Shown in pieces: positions 16,900 to 26,821 of a DNA stretch of 64,000 bases (position 1 is its first letter; each line of letters starts with the position of its first letter). Made by a program: the position numbers and the translations under genes. Location: NCBI RefSeq assembly GCF_026870155.1, contig NZ_CP113975.1:4898001-4962000 (forward strand). The letters are read 5' to 3'. This stretch comes from Flavobacterium marginilacus (GTDB lineage Bacteria; Bacteroidota; Bacteroidia; Flavobacteriales; Flavobacteriaceae). A model generated the notes under the pieces. That model was not told the DNA's origin, ran no database searches, and was given only the letters and a program-made list of their open reading frames with translations.

Positions 16900-18789
16900 A
16901 TGGCAATGGATACCAATTTAGCTTTAGTCTTACTGTTAACTCCTTTTTTAGGGTTTTTAATTAATGTTTTCTTTGGAAAATCGTTAGGAAAATCGGTTTC
17001 CGGAGCCATCGGAACGCTTTCTGTAGTGATTTCGTTTATTGTTGCAGTTTCGTTTTTTCTTCAGATTAGCCAAACCAAACAAGCAATAAATATTCAATTA
17101 TTTGACTGGATTCAAATCAGCAAATTCAATGTGAGTTTTGGATTTTTGCTGGATCAGTTATCTGTTTTGTGGTTATTGTTTGTAACTGGAATCGGTTCTC
17201 TGATTCATTTATACTCTATCAGCTATATGCATGATGACGAAAAAATGCATTCTTTCTTTGCATACTTAAATCTCTTTATCTTTTTCATGATTACCCTTGT
17301 AGTTGGAAGCAACTTATTGGTAATGTTCATTGGCTGGGAAGGAGTTGGACTTTGTTCTTACTTATTGATTGGATTTTGGTATAAAAACCAAAGTTATAAT
17401 GATGCTGCCAAAAAAGCATTTATCATGAACCGTATTGGGGATTTAGGATTATTAATTGGGATATTTATATTAGGAAGTTTATTCTCTACTTTGGATTTTG
17501 CATCATTACAAACAGCTATCGCTGGCGCTAAGGGTGTTGATACACTTTGGTTAAGCATTGCTGCTTTAGCATTGTTTATCGGAGCCTGCGGGAAATCGGC
17601 TCAGATTCCTTTATATACCTGGTTACCTGATGCGATGGCAGGACCAACGCCGGTTTCGGCTTTGATTCACGCTGCAACAATGGTTACTGCTGGTATTTTT
17701 ATGGTATCCAGAATGCATTTCTTATTTGATTTAACACACGAAATACAAACCATTATTGCCGTAATTGGAGGAGTAACTTCATTGGTTGCTGCAACGATCG
17801 GTTTGGTTCAAAATGATATTAAAAAAGTACTTGCCTACTCTACCGTTTCTCAATTGGGATTAATGTTTTTAGCTTTAGGTTTTGGTGCTTATGAAGTAGC
17901 GATATTCCACGTAATCACTCACGCTTTCTTTAAAGCTTGTTTATTCTTAGGATCTGGATCGGTAATTCACGGATTACATGGAGAACAGGATATGCGTAAA
18001 ATGGGCGGATTGAAAAAAGCGATGCCAATTACTTTTTGGACCATGCTTATTTCTTCGTTAGCGATTTCCGGCGTTCCTGTATTTTCAGGTTTCTTTTCTA
18101 AAGATGAAATTTTGATGACCGCTTTCCACCATAACATTCCGCTTTGGGTTGTTGGATCGGTTGCATCGATAATGACCGCTTTCTATATGTTCCGATTGAT
18201 GTTCCTGACTTTCTTAAACGACTTTAGAGGAACGGAAGAGCAAAAACATCATTTACACGAAAGTCCGGCTTTAATAACATTTCCTTTAATTGTATTGGCA
18301 ATTTTGGCTGCTGTCGGAGGATTAATCAGTTTACCTGGCAATAGCTGGCTGAACGAATACCTATCTCCTCTTTTCGCGAAAGCGGGAACAGAAGAACATG
18401 TATTGGGAACTACTGAATACATGTTGATGGCAATTGCCGTTGTCGGAGGATTTATTGGAATTGGGATTGCTTACGCTAAATACATCAAACAAAATGCTGT
18501 TCCAAGCGAAGATGCCGAAATCACAGGTGTTTCAAAAGTACTGTATAACAAATACTATATTGATGAACTGTACGATTCATTGTTTGTTGCACCAATAAAC
18601 AGTTTGTCTAAAATCTTCAGAGATTATGTTGAAACAGGAATTTCTTCAGCAGTCTTTGGATTAGGAAAAACTGCCAGCGAACTTAGTTACCAAGGTAAAA
18701 AATTACAGAATGGAAGTGTTGGACTATACCTATTTGCTTTTGTTTTAGGCATGTGTGCCATTATTTCTTATTTATTTTTAGCTCAATAA
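16900..18789 (+). CDS. nuoL: NADH-quinone oxidoreductase subunit L
   Basis: Mrp-antiporter-like proton-pumping subunit at the end of the membrane arm. The 629 residues include the core segments GWEGVGLCSYLLIGFW and WLPDAMAGPTPVSALIHAAT with the conserved charged residues, and a long C-terminal extension that fits the lateral helix and final membrane helix. Its ATG is adjacent to the nuoK stop. Confidence 0.97.
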   Translation: MAMDTNLALVLLLTPFLGFLINVFFGKSLGKSVSGAIGTLSVVISFIVAVSFFLQISQTKQAINIQLFDWIQISKFNVSFGFLLDQLSVLWLLFVTGIGSLIHLYSISYMHDDEKMHSFFAYLNLFIFFMITLVVGSNLLVMFIGWEGVGLCSYLLIGFWYKNQSYNDAAKKAFIMNRIGDLGLLIGIFILGSLFSTLDFASLQTAIAGAKGVDTLWLSIAALALFIGACGKSAQIPLYTWLPDAMAGPTPVSALIHAATMVTAGIFMVSRMHFLFDLTHEIQTIIAVIGGVTSLVAATIGLVQNDIKKVLAYSTVSQLGLMFLALGFGAYEVAIFHVITHAFFKACLFLGSGSVIHGLHGEQDMRKMGGLKKAMPITFWTMLISSLAISGVPVFSGFFSKDEILMTAFHHNIPLWVVGSVASIMTAFYMFRLMFLTFLNDFRGTEEQKHHLHESPALITFPLIVLAILAAVGGLISLPGNSWLNEYLSPLFAKAGTEEHVLGTTEYMLMAIAVVGGFIGIGIAYAKYIKQNAVPSEDAEITGVSKVLYNKYYIDELYDSLFVAPINSLSKIFRDYVETGISSAVFGLGKTASELSYQGKKLQNGSVGLYLFAFVLGMCAIISYLFLAQ

Positions 18790-18799
18790 TTATAATACT

Positions 18800-20242
18800 A
18801 TGAACGTAACTCTAATATTAATCATCCTTTTAGCTGGCGCATTTGCAACTTATTTAGCTGGCGACAAGCTGGCTTCAAAAGTGGCATTGTTTTTTGGAAT
18901 AGCGGCTGCGGGTTGCTCTATAGTTTTGTTGAATCATTTTAATTTAGGAGAAAACATTAGCTACAGCAGCCAATGGATTACATTACCTAAAGTTTCATTT
19001 GCATTACAAGCTGATGGGTTGTCATTGGCAATGGTTATATTGACAACTATTTTGACTGCAATTATAATTTTATCGTCATTTGGTAACGATTTCAAAAATG
19101 CAAAATCGATTTATTCACTTATATTGTTTATGTCATTTGCAATGACAGGAACTTTCCTGGCAAGTGACGGTCTTTTATACTACATCTTTTGGGAATTATC
19201 ATTAATCCCTATTTACTTTATCGCTTTGATTTGGGGTAATGGCGATGCCGAAGAGCGCAAAAAAGCAGTGGTTAAATTCTTTATCTATACACTTGCAGGT
19301 TCATTATTCATGCTTATTGCTTTCGTTTATATGTATCAAAAAGCGGGAAGCTTCCTGATTGAGGATTTATATAAATTAAAATTAGACATAAACGAACAAA
19401 AATGGATTTTTACAGCTTTCTTCTTGGCGTATGCCATTAAGATTCCGTTGATTCCTTTTCATACCTGGCAGGCAAATGTATATCAAAAAGCTCCGACTCT
19501 TGGAACGATGCTTTTATCAGGTATTATGCTGAAAATGGGATTGTACAGCCTTATCCGCTGGCAGCTGCCTTTGTCTCCATTAGCAGCTAAAGAATACATG
19601 TACATCTTCATTGGAGTTGGTATTGCAGGAGTAATTTATGGTTCAATTGTAGCATTGAGACAAAAAGACTTAAAAAAATTATTAGCTTATTCTTCCCTTG
19701 CTCACGTTGGATTAATTGCAGCAGGAACATATGCTTTAAATCTTGATGGTTTTAGAGGTGCCGTTTTACAAATGATTGCTCACGGTTTTGTAGTGGTTGG
19801 ATTGTTTTTTGCTGCTGAAATCATTTTCAGAAGATATGAGACAAGATTAATTGCAGATTTGGGCGGTATTCGTGCTCAATCTCCAAAATTCACTTCGATG
19901 TTTTTGATTTTGGTGTTAGCATCTGTTGCTTTACCAACTACATTTAACTTTATTGGAGAGTTTACCGTTTTATACAGCCTTTCGCAAGTAAATATTTGGT
20001 TTGCCATTTTGGGTGGAACTACAATTATTTTAGGAGCTTATTATATGCTTAAAATGTTTCAGCAGGTAATGCTTGGAGAAACCAATGCAAAAACTTTTGC
20101 CGATGTAACTTTATCTGAAGGTTTGACATTGGTAATTATAATTGCTGTATTGTTTTTCTTTGGATTATATCCAAAACCAATCAACGATTTGATAACGCCA
20201 AGTCTTGAAACTATTTTAAACACTATTAATAAATACAATTAA
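18800..20242 (+). CDS. nuoM: NADH-quinone oxidoreductase subunit M
   Basis: Second antiporter-like proton-pumping subunit, 480 residues with about 14 helices. Landmarks are FWELSLIPIYFI with the buried Glu, IPLIPFHTWQANVYQKAP and LLAYSSLAHVGLI. It lies 10 nt after nuoL and 18 nt before nuoN. Confidence 0.97.
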   Translation: MNVTLILIILLAGAFATYLAGDKLASKVALFFGIAAAGCSIVLLNHFNLGENISYSSQWITLPKVSFALQADGLSLAMVILTTILTAIIILSSFGNDFKNAKSIYSLILFMSFAMTGTFLASDGLLYYIFWELSLIPIYFIALIWGNGDAEERKKAVVKFFIYTLAGSLFMLIAFVYMYQKAGSFLIEDLYKLKLDINEQKWIFTAFFLAYAIKIPLIPFHTWQANVYQKAPTLGTMLLSGIMLKMGLYSLIRWQLPLSPLAAKEYMYIFIGVGIAGVIYGSIVALRQKDLKKLLAYSSLAHVGLIAAGTYALNLDGFRGAVLQMIAHGFVVVGLFFAAEIIFRRYETRLIADLGGIRAQSPKFTSMFLILVLASVALPTTFNFIGEFTVLYSLSQVNIWFAILGGTTIILGAYYMLKMFQQVMLGETNAKTFADVTLSEGLTLVIIIAVLFFFGLYPKPINDLITPSLETILNTINKYN

Positions 20243-20260
20243 GTAAAAAGCATAATATAA

Positions 20261-21631
20261 ATGACAACATTAATAGCTATAGTAGGATTAGGTATTTTAA
20301 GCCTTATTTTTGAAATCTTTGATTTTAGAAAAGCAATTATTCCGGTAACAATTATCGGACTGTTAGCCATTCTGGGACTTACCGTGTCCGAATTTAATTC
20401 TCCTGCAAGTTACTATAACAATATGATTGTGGTGAGTAAATTTTCGGTTTCATTTTCGAGTTTATTTATTGTATTGACAATCTTTTTAATAGCATTGAGC
20501 CATAATTTTTATGATAATCACCAAAGCAAACTTTCTGATTATATTGCAATAAAAATATTTCTTTTAGCCGGAGCAGTTTCCATGGTTTCATTTGGTAATC
20601 TCGCGATGTTCTTTTTAGGAATCGAAATATTATCTATTTCTCTTTATATTCTTGCAGCAAGCAACAGAGTAAACATAAAAAGTAATGAAGCTGGTATGAA
20701 ATACTTCCTGATGGGATCTTTTGCTTCTGGAATTATTTTATTCGGAATCTGTATGATTTATGGCGCAATGGGTTCATTTGACATTATCGAAATTAGCGAT
20801 ATGTCACAATCAGCTGAGCTTCCTATTTGGTTTCCAATCGGTATTGTTTTAGTTACAATCGGAATGTTATTCAAAATTGCAGCAGTTCCTTTTCACTTTT
20901 GGGCTCCTGACGTTTATGAAGGTTCACCAGCTTTGACAACAGCTTTAATGAGTACTTTGGCAAAAGTTGTAGCAATTGCAACACTTTATAAACTATTATC
21001 AGCAATGAATGCCGATATTAATTATTCATTCCAAATAGTTGTAGTAATCATTTCTATAGCTTCTATGACTGTTGGAAATATCATGGCTTTGAGACAGGTA
21101 AATGTAAAACGTATGCTGGCTTTTTCAGGTATTTCGCATGCAGGATTTATGCTGATGGCATTATTGAGTTTATCTACTTCTGCAGGAAGTCTATTGTATT
21201 ACACTTCGGCTTACGCATTATCAGGTATTGCTGCTTTCAGCGTTATATTATACGTCTGCAAAAACAGAGAAAACGAAGATATCGTAAACTTCCACGGCTT
21301 AGGAAAAACAAACCCTCTATTGGCAGCTATTTTAACAGCATCTCTTCTTTCTATGGCGGGTATACCAATATTTGCAGGTTTCTTTGCCAAATTGGTTTTG
21401 TTCAGCCAAACAATTCAGGCAGGTTATTTAGTAGTGGTTATATTTGCTGTAATCAACTCGATTATTAGTGTTGGCTACTACTTTAAATTGATATTAGCAA
21501 TGTATACAAAAGAACCGAATGAAACCCGCACAGCAAAACCATTCTTGATTTACGCGGTTGCAGTGCTTGCTATTCTTCTAAACATAATTATTGGATTATT
21601 CCCTTCATTGGTTTTAGATTTATTGGCATAA
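20261..21631 (+). CDS. nuoN: NADH-quinone oxidoreductase subunit N
   Basis: Third antiporter-like subunit, 456 residues. Landmarks are FFLGIEILSISLYILAA with the buried Glu, VPFHFWAPDVYEGSPA and MLAFSGISHAGFMLM. It is the last nuo gene and is followed by a strong hairpin. With it, all fourteen subunits A to N are present. Confidence 0.97.
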   Translation: MTTLIAIVGLGILSLIFEIFDFRKAIIPVTIIGLLAILGLTVSEFNSPASYYNNMIVVSKFSVSFSSLFIVLTIFLIALSHNFYDNHQSKLSDYIAIKIFLLAGAVSMVSFGNLAMFFLGIEILSISLYILAASNRVNIKSNEAGMKYFLMGSFASGIILFGICMIYGAMGSFDIIEISDMSQSAELPIWFPIGIVLVTIGMLFKIAAVPFHFWAPDVYEGSPALTTALMSTLAKVVAIATLYKLLSAMNADINYSFQIVVVIISIASMTVGNIMALRQVNVKRMLAFSGISHAGFMLMALLSLSTSAGSLLYYTSAYALSGIAAFSVILYVCKNRENEDIVNFHGLGKTNPLLAAILTASLLSMAGIPIFAGFFAKLVLFSQTIQAGYLVVVIFAVINSIISVGYYFKLILAMYTKEPNETRTAKPFLIYAVAVLAILLNIIIGLFPSLVLDLLA

Positions 21632-22000
21632 AACCATTCAAGTTTAATAATAAGGCCGGCTAAATTTTAAAATTTAGCCGGCCTATTATTTATAAAAAAA
21701 GCCAGCAATTGTTAATTGATGGCTATTCTCCCTAATCAAATTATACTCAAAACTTATAAACTAATTTCAACTCAAAAAACTTTCAACATTTTAAATCATA
21801 AAAAACATTCTCTTATTAACCTTTACGAATTTACCGAATAAACAGCTTCTGTTTTCACGTATTTATACCTGATTTAACACTATAGCCTTCAAAAATGAAT
21901 GACTTTGGAAGATTATAATTAATTCCAAATAGCCTTCTCAAAGAATTAAAAAAAGGCCTTGATATATCAAATATAATCGCTAAATTACGATATGAAATAA
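21632..22000. other. Intergenic region between nuoN and the ArsR-type gene
   Basis: Holds the nuo terminator hairpin and, at 21700-21724, a second hairpin (AGCCA-CAATT arms with one mismatch) that has a T7 tract only on the minus strand. The remaining 270 nt is AT-rich with no gene or clear promoter that I can support. Confidence 0.5.
21646..21690 (+). terminator. Strong hairpin ending the nuo operon
   Basis: A 15-bp perfect palindromic stem (GGCCGGCTAAATTTT and its complement, 21654-21683), extended by AATAATA/TATTATT with one bulged A. It lies about 15 nt after the nuoN stop. The T-tract afterwards is weak, so it may also act as a 3'-end stabiliser. Confidence 0.75.
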
Positions 22001-22453
22001 ATGAGAGTTATGGGAACTACTAAACACTTAGATTTCGATCAGGAAACAAATGCAATCGCAGAAATCTGCAAAGCATTGGGGCATCCAACGCGTATGCAGA
22101 TAATGACTTTGCTCTGGAATAAAAACCACAGGACCTGCGGCGAAATTGTCTCACAAATTCCCTTAGCACAGTCGACCATTTCCAAACATTTATTAGAATT
22201 AAAAAAAGCTGATCTATTAAAAGTAAAAAATGTCGGTAAAAAAACCATTTATTCCATTGAAGTAGAAAAAATACAAATTCTTAAAAAGTATTTAACCAAT
22301 TATTTATCGAACAAATTACTTTCAAAAGAAGCAGAAACTGCAATACTTCCTCCAGCTCCAAAAAATAATAAAAGAGACAAACTATATTTAAAGGATTACA
22401 ACTACCAATTTCCAAAGAAAAAAAGTAATTCAGACGAAAGCAATATTGAGTAG
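22001..22453 (+). CDS. ArsR-family winged-helix regulator
   Basis: 150 residues with one ArsR-type winged helix-turn-helix (about 18-105): ICKALGHPTRMQIMTLLW, then the recognition segment AQSTISKHLLELKKADL and a wing with VGKKTIYSI. No Cys-based metal site (CxC type) is seen in the DNA-binding helix, so metal sensing is not supported. The basic, Pro/Lys-rich tail is unusual. ATGs at 22001 and 22010 are both possible. It is upstream of, and in line with, a FrnE-like gene and an oxidoreductase gene, possible targets. Confidence 0.85.
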   Translation: MRVMGTTKHLDFDQETNAIAEICKALGHPTRMQIMTLLWNKNHRTCGEIVSQIPLAQSTISKHLLELKKADLLKVKNVGKKTIYSIEVEKIQILKKYLTNYLSNKLLSKEAETAILPPAPKNNKRDKLYLKDYNYQFPKKKSNSDESNIE

Positions 22454-22500
22454 AATTATAATAAAAACTTAAATAATAAAAGTTCGAAATTCAATTTCTT

Positions 22501-22508
22501 TAATTTTG
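22501..22508 (+). promoter_or_regulatory. Candidate -7 element for the FrnE-like gene
   Basis: TAATTTTG, about 40 nt before the ATG at 22549. No clear TTG lies at the -33 distance, so the site may need an activator or may be chance. Confidence 0.4.
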
Positions 22509-22548
22509 CACTTTAAAATATTTGGCAAAGCCAATAAAATAAACAAAA

Positions 22549-23265
22549 ATGGAAAATCAATTAAAAATACAAATCTGGTCAGATGTAATGTGCCCGTTTT
22601 GTTATATAGGCAAAAGAAAAATAGAAGAAGCATTAACACAATTTGAAAATAAAGATTCAGTCGAAATAGAATGGAAAAGTTTTGAATTGGATCCGTCATT
22701 TAAAGCTACTCCTAATGAAAGCATTGCAGACCATCTCGCTGAAAAATACGGCAGAGACAGAGATTGGGCAGAATCAATGCTGGAAAACACAACTCAAACT
22801 GCTAAAAGTAACGGGCTGGATTTCCATTTTGAAAAATCGATTTTGGCCAATTCATTAAACGCACACCGATTAATTCATTTAGGAAAAAAGCACAATCTAG
22901 CCAATGAGTTAGAAGAACTGCTGTTCAAAGCTTATTTCACAGAAGGAAAAAACGTAAATGATTGGAATACGCTGCAGGAAATTGGTCAGAATGCGGGATT
23001 GCCTATTGACGAAATCAAACAGCTTATAGATAATGATATTTACACAAAAGAAGTACGCCGAGATCAGCAGGAAGCCCAAAAACTTGGAATTACTGGTGTT
23101 CCTTTCTTTGTATTTGACAATAAATATGCAATATCCGGCGCACAGCCAACAGATACTTTTTTGAAAACCTTGGAAAAAACTTGGGCAGAAGGAAATTTTG
23201 AAACCAAACTAAAACTTCAAAATACCCCTGATGAAAACAGCTGTGGCATCGATGGTTGTGAATAA
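22549..23265 (+). CDS. DsbA-family protein, FrnE-like
   Basis: 238 residues with a thioredoxin-fold DsbA/FrnE domain: N-terminal IWSDVMCPFCYIGKRKIEEA with the CPFC redox motif near residue 15, an all-helical insertion, and TGVPFFVFDNKYAISGAQ with the cis-Pro loop. A further Cys pair sits at the C-terminus (CGIDGC). There is no signal peptide, so it is cytoplasmic. FrnE-type proteins act as disulfide oxidoreductases in oxidative stress; the substrate here is unknown. A Gfo/Idh/MocA gene follows after 9 nt. Confidence 0.9.
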   Translation: MENQLKIQIWSDVMCPFCYIGKRKIEEALTQFENKDSVEIEWKSFELDPSFKATPNESIADHLAEKYGRDRDWAESMLENTTQTAKSNGLDFHFEKSILANSLNAHRLIHLGKKHNLANELEELLFKAYFTEGKNVNDWNTLQEIGQNAGLPIDEIKQLIDNDIYTKEVRRDQQEAQKLGITGVPFFVFDNKYAISGAQPTDTFLKTLEKTWAEGNFETKLKLQNTPDENSCGIDGCE

Positions 23266-23274
23266 CACAAAATT

Positions 23275-24267
23275 ATGAACGAAACAACAAAAAATCTAAG
23301 ATGGGGAATAATAGGCTGTGGCAATGTCACTGAAGTAAAAAGCGGTCCTGCCTACCAAAAAACCGCAGGTTTTACTATTGGTGCGGTAATGCGCAGAGAT
23401 CCTGAAAAAGCTGCAGATTATGTCAAAAGACATGGTATTGCAAAATTTTATACGGATGCCGATACCTTAATAAACGATCCTGAAATTGATGCTGTTTATA
23501 TTGCAACACCACCCGATACCCATAAGTTTTATGGTTTAAAAGTTGCCAAAGCAGGAAAACCATGCTGTATAGAAAAACCATTGGCACCAAACTATCAGGA
23601 CTGTATTGACATTGCAGAAGCTTTTGAAGCAAAAAACATTCCTGTATTCGTTGCTTATTACAGACGTACGCTTCCAAGATTTGAACAAATTAAAAATTGG
23701 ATTGACTCGAAAACCATTGGTGATATCAGGCACATCAGATGGCACCTGAGCAAGCCTGCAAACGATCAGGACCGTTCAGGCGAATACAACTGGAGAACTG
23801 ATATAAATGTAGCACCAGCAGGATATTTTGATGATTTGGCCAGTCATGGACTGGATTTGTTTATCCATTATTTCGGTAACATAAAAAAAGTCTCTGGTCT
23901 CAGCTTAAATCAACAGGGATTGTACACTTCAAAAGATGCCTGTGTCGCATACTGGATCCACGAATCGGGGATAACAGGGAGCGGAAGCTGGAATTTTGGC
24001 ACATTCGAACGGGAAGATATAGTCGAAATTTATGGCAGTGAAGGAAAAATCACGTTCTCTATATTTGAAAACGATCCATTAATCCTAAAAACTGCCACAG
24101 GAGAAACTACTCATAACATACCACATCCTGAAAATGTTCAGCTGCATCATGTAGAACAGATGCGGGATCAGCTTTTAGGAAATCACAAACATCCGTCAAA
24201 CGCATTTACAGCTGCACACACCAGCTGGGTGATGGATCAGATTATTAGAAACCCGATTATAAAGTAA
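23275..24267 (+). CDS. Gfo/Idh/MocA-family oxidoreductase
   Basis: 330 residues. The N-terminal Rossmann fold binds NAD(P) (RWGIIGCGNVTEVKSGP), the EKP motif (CCIEKPLAPNY, Lys near residue 100) contributes the conserved Lys, and the C-terminal alpha/beta domain contains DDLASHGLDLFIHYFG. The family oxidises or reduces sugars and related polyols; the substrate cannot be read from sequence. It is probably co-transcribed with the FrnE-like gene. It converges on the GH95 gene, with an inverted repeat between. Confidence 0.88.
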   Translation: MNETTKNLRWGIIGCGNVTEVKSGPAYQKTAGFTIGAVMRRDPEKAADYVKRHGIAKFYTDADTLINDPEIDAVYIATPPDTHKFYGLKVAKAGKPCCIEKPLAPNYQDCIDIAEAFEAKNIPVFVAYYRRTLPRFEQIKNWIDSKTIGDIRHIRWHLSKPANDQDRSGEYNWRTDINVAPAGYFDDLASHGLDLFIHYFGNIKKVSGLSLNQQGLYTSKDACVAYWIHESGITGSGSWNFGTFEREDIVEIYGSEGKITFSIFENDPLILKTATGETTHNIPHPENVQLHHVEQMRDQLLGNHKHPSNAFTAAHTSWVMDQIIRNPIIK

Positions 24268-24269
24268 AA

Positions 24270-24334
24270 GTTAAACACGAATTTCACGAATTGCCACAAA
24301 TTCTTTTCGTGCTGATTCGAGAAATTCGTGTTAA
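24270..24334. repeat. Inverted repeat between convergent genes
   Basis: GTTAAACACGAATTTC (24270-24285) pairs with GAAATTCGTGTTAAC (24321-24335, one bulge). The loop contains further partly complementary CACGAA-type units. Located between converging genes, it could terminate both. Its sequence is of the 'CACGAATTTCACGAATT' kind often seen between flavobacterial genes. Confidence 0.65.
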
Positions 24335-24339
24335 CTATT

Positions 24340-26733
24340 TTACCAGACAATTTCCGATTTCTGACCTTTAATTAAAGTAATATTTTGTTTTTTGCTTCCG
24401 CAAATGAGGGTTGTTTTACCACCATTTTTGGAAGAAACAGTAACTTTTTGCAGAATTTTATTATTCCATTCCATCGAAATTTCAAAACCTCCTCTGGCAC
24501 AGATTCCTTTTACCGATCCGCTTTCCCAAGCATCAGGCAGTGCAGGCAATAATCTAATTTCATTTTCATTAGACTGAACCAGCATTTCGGCAACAGCTGC
24601 TGCACCGCCAAAATTACCGTCAATCTGGAATGGCGGATGTGCATCGAATAAATTAGGGTACGTGCCTCCTCCTCTTCTTGGATGCTCCGTTTTTTTACCA
24701 TCAGGGTCAACATATCTGAGAAGCTCACGAAACATTTTATAAGCGCGGTTCCCATCCCAAAGTCTTGCCCAAAGATTGATTCTCCAGCCTTTTGACCAGC
24801 CAGTTGTTTCATCTCCCTTGATTTCCAAAGTTTTTCTGGATGCTTCTGCTAAATCAGGAGTTTTTAGAGGCGTAATATGATCTCCTGGAAAAAGTCCAAA
24901 CAACTGTGATTGATGACGGTGCCTTGGATCTTTATCATCCCAGTCAAAATACCATTCCTGCAGATTTCCTTTCTTCCCAATCTGATAAGGATGTAATTTC
25001 CCTAAAGCTTCTTCCAGTTTTCCTCTAAAATCGGCATCAATATCTAAAACTTTTGAAGCTTTTATTGTTTTGTCAAAACATTCTCTAATCATTGCTAAAT
25101 CAGCAGTTCCTCCGTATAAAGTTGCCCCTATGAATCCATCTGGTGTCAAATACTGATTTTCGGGTGAAGTAGATGGTGAAGTGATTAAATTACCATTTTT
25201 ATCAGTAACCATCCAACCCAAACAGAATTCAGCTGCGCCTTTCATCAATGAATAACCTTCATTTTTCAAATAATTTTTATAGTGCGTAAAAACATAATGC
25301 TCCCAAATGTGCGTGCTTAACCAAGCGCCTGCCAAAGGCCAGCAGGCCCACATTGGGTCTTCTTTTCCAAACTGCCCGACAGGATTACTCATCGCCCAGA
25401 TGTCAGAATTGTGAGCAGCAGTCCATCCTTTGTCAACTCCATAAAAAGTCTTGGCAGTTACTTTACCCGTTACCGAAAGATTTTTGATCAAACCCAAAAG
25501 AGGCAGATGCATTTCGGACAAATTGGTGTTTTCTGCCAGCCAATAATTCTCCTGTGCATTAATGTTCAATGTATAATCACAGCTCCAAGGCGGATTTACA
25601 TAAGGATTCCAAAGTCCCTGCAAATTGGCAGGAACTCCCAAAGTCCTTGAACTGCTTATTAATAAGTAACGACCATACTGAAAATACAGTATTTCTAAAT
25701 TCTTGTCTTCTTTTCCATCCGCGTAGCGCAATAAACGTTCATCAGTCGGCAAATCGGGAGCTGTTGTTTTTCCTAAATCCAATGAAACACGATTGTGGAA
25801 TTTTTGATAATCGGCAATGTGGGATTGTTTTAATTTATCGAAAGTTTTACCAAAAGCTTTATTCAAATGATCCGATGCAATCGCTTTGTTGTCCAAGCCT
25901 TCGGTGTTCGGATTTTTATCAAAACCATTAAAACTCGTTGAAACTGAAACGTAAATCACAGCTTCAGATGCATTTTTAATTCCTAAACTCTTATCAGAAT
26001 TTACAATTGTTCCGTCCGTACTTTTGATTTTAACTAAACTTGTAAACCGTGTTCCTCTTTCTTTATTGCTCAAAAAAGCAAGCGAAACAGTGTATTGCTC
26101 GTTTTCGTGTATGGGTGCAACGCCATTTAGCGCAAGCACATTGTCTTTGAGTTCCGAACTTGAAGTCAGTAAACTGCTCGAATGAATATCAAAATTTAAA
26201 GCACCTTTCTGACTGCTGGTCAACTTAATCACCATAATTTGATCGGGTGCAGAAACAAAATATTCGCGTGTGTATTTTACGCCGTCAATTTCGTAACTTA
26301 CCTTAGAAACTGCATTTGAAATATCCAATTCCCTGTAATAATTAGAAGTTTTTCCGGTATGAAAATTATTGATTTCAAGCGTTCCCAATGGCGCATAGGA
26401 CTCGGCATTTTTACCTTGTAATTTTTTATTCAACTCTTCGGCAAGCTGGTAATTTTCATTTTTCAGCGCTTCGCGAATGGCGGGAATGTTTTTATATGCT
26501 TCGGGATTCATATTGGCATTTACGGGTTCTCCCGACCAAAGCGTGATATCATTCAGATATATTTTATCCGAATTGACACCTCCAAAAACTGTCGCCCCCA
26601 TTTTACCATTTCCCAAAACCAGCGTTTCCTCAAAATAATCGGCTGGCTGTTTGTACCACAATTTATGGGTAGATTGTGCTATCGATTTTCCGCAGAAAAT
26701 GGAAATGGCAAAAACTATATATAACTTTTTCAT
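24340..26733 (-). CDS. GH95 alpha-L-fucosidase
   Basis: 797 residues with a signal peptide (MKKLYIVFAISIFCGKSIAQ). The N-terminal beta domain starts WYKQPADYFEETLVLGNGKMG, typical of GH95. The (alpha/alpha)6 catalytic domain shows NxN in YTLNINAQENYW, the acid Glu in SPSTSPENQY and the Asp in FQIDGNFGG, matching the residues known from the bifidobacterial 1,2-alpha-fucosidase. It would remove terminal fucose from xyloglucan side chains; GH95 also includes alpha-galactosidases, so specificity is inferred from the locus. It is the last gene of the leftward PUL, separated from the esterase by a 444-nt repeat island. Confidence 0.9.
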   Translation of the reverse strand: MKKLYIVFAISIFCGKSIAQSTHKLWYKQPADYFEETLVLGNGKMGATVFGGVNSDKIYLNDITLWSGEPVNANMNPEAYKNIPAIREALKNENYQLAEELNKKLQGKNAESYAPLGTLEINNFHTGKTSNYYRELDISNAVSKVSYEIDGVKYTREYFVSAPDQIMVIKLTSSQKGALNFDIHSSSLLTSSSELKDNVLALNGVAPIHENEQYTVSLAFLSNKERGTRFTSLVKIKSTDGTIVNSDKSLGIKNASEAVIYVSVSTSFNGFDKNPNTEGLDNKAIASDHLNKAFGKTFDKLKQSHIADYQKFHNRVSLDLGKTTAPDLPTDERLLRYADGKEDKNLEILYFQYGRYLLISSSRTLGVPANLQGLWNPYVNPPWSCDYTLNINAQENYWLAENTNLSEMHLPLLGLIKNLSVTGKVTAKTFYGVDKGWTAAHNSDIWAMSNPVGQFGKEDPMWACWPLAGAWLSTHIWEHYVFTHYKNYLKNEGYSLMKGAAEFCLGWMVTDKNGNLITSPSTSPENQYLTPDGFIGATLYGGTADLAMIRECFDKTIKASKVLDIDADFRGKLEEALGKLHPYQIGKKGNLQEWYFDWDDKDPRHRHQSQLFGLFPGDHITPLKTPDLAEASRKTLEIKGDETTGWSKGWRINLWARLWDGNRAYKMFRELLRYVDPDGKKTEHPRRGGGTYPNLFDAHPPFQIDGNFGGAAAVAEMLVQSNENEIRLLPALPDAWESGSVKGICARGGFEISMEWNNKILQKVTVSSKNGGKTTLICGSKKQNITLIKGQKSEIVW

Positions 26734-26772
26734 AAAATAAAATTTAATTTTTTTCTGTGTGACGGGATTCCT

Positions 26773-26790
26773 GTACAGACGGGTTTCAAA
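26773..26790. repeat. REP half-unit
   Basis: GTACAGACGGGTTTCAAA matches the left half of the full palindrome at 26822-26850; the right half has decayed, though CTGTAC persists at 26803-26808. Confidence 0.6.
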
Positions 26791-26821
26791 TCTATCTCAA
26801 CGCTGTACTTGATATACCCAC

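Noticed and set aside
22001..22453. Arsenic-responsive ArsR operon
   Set aside because: No Cys metal-binding motif and no arsenical transporter or reductase nearby; only the fold is supported.
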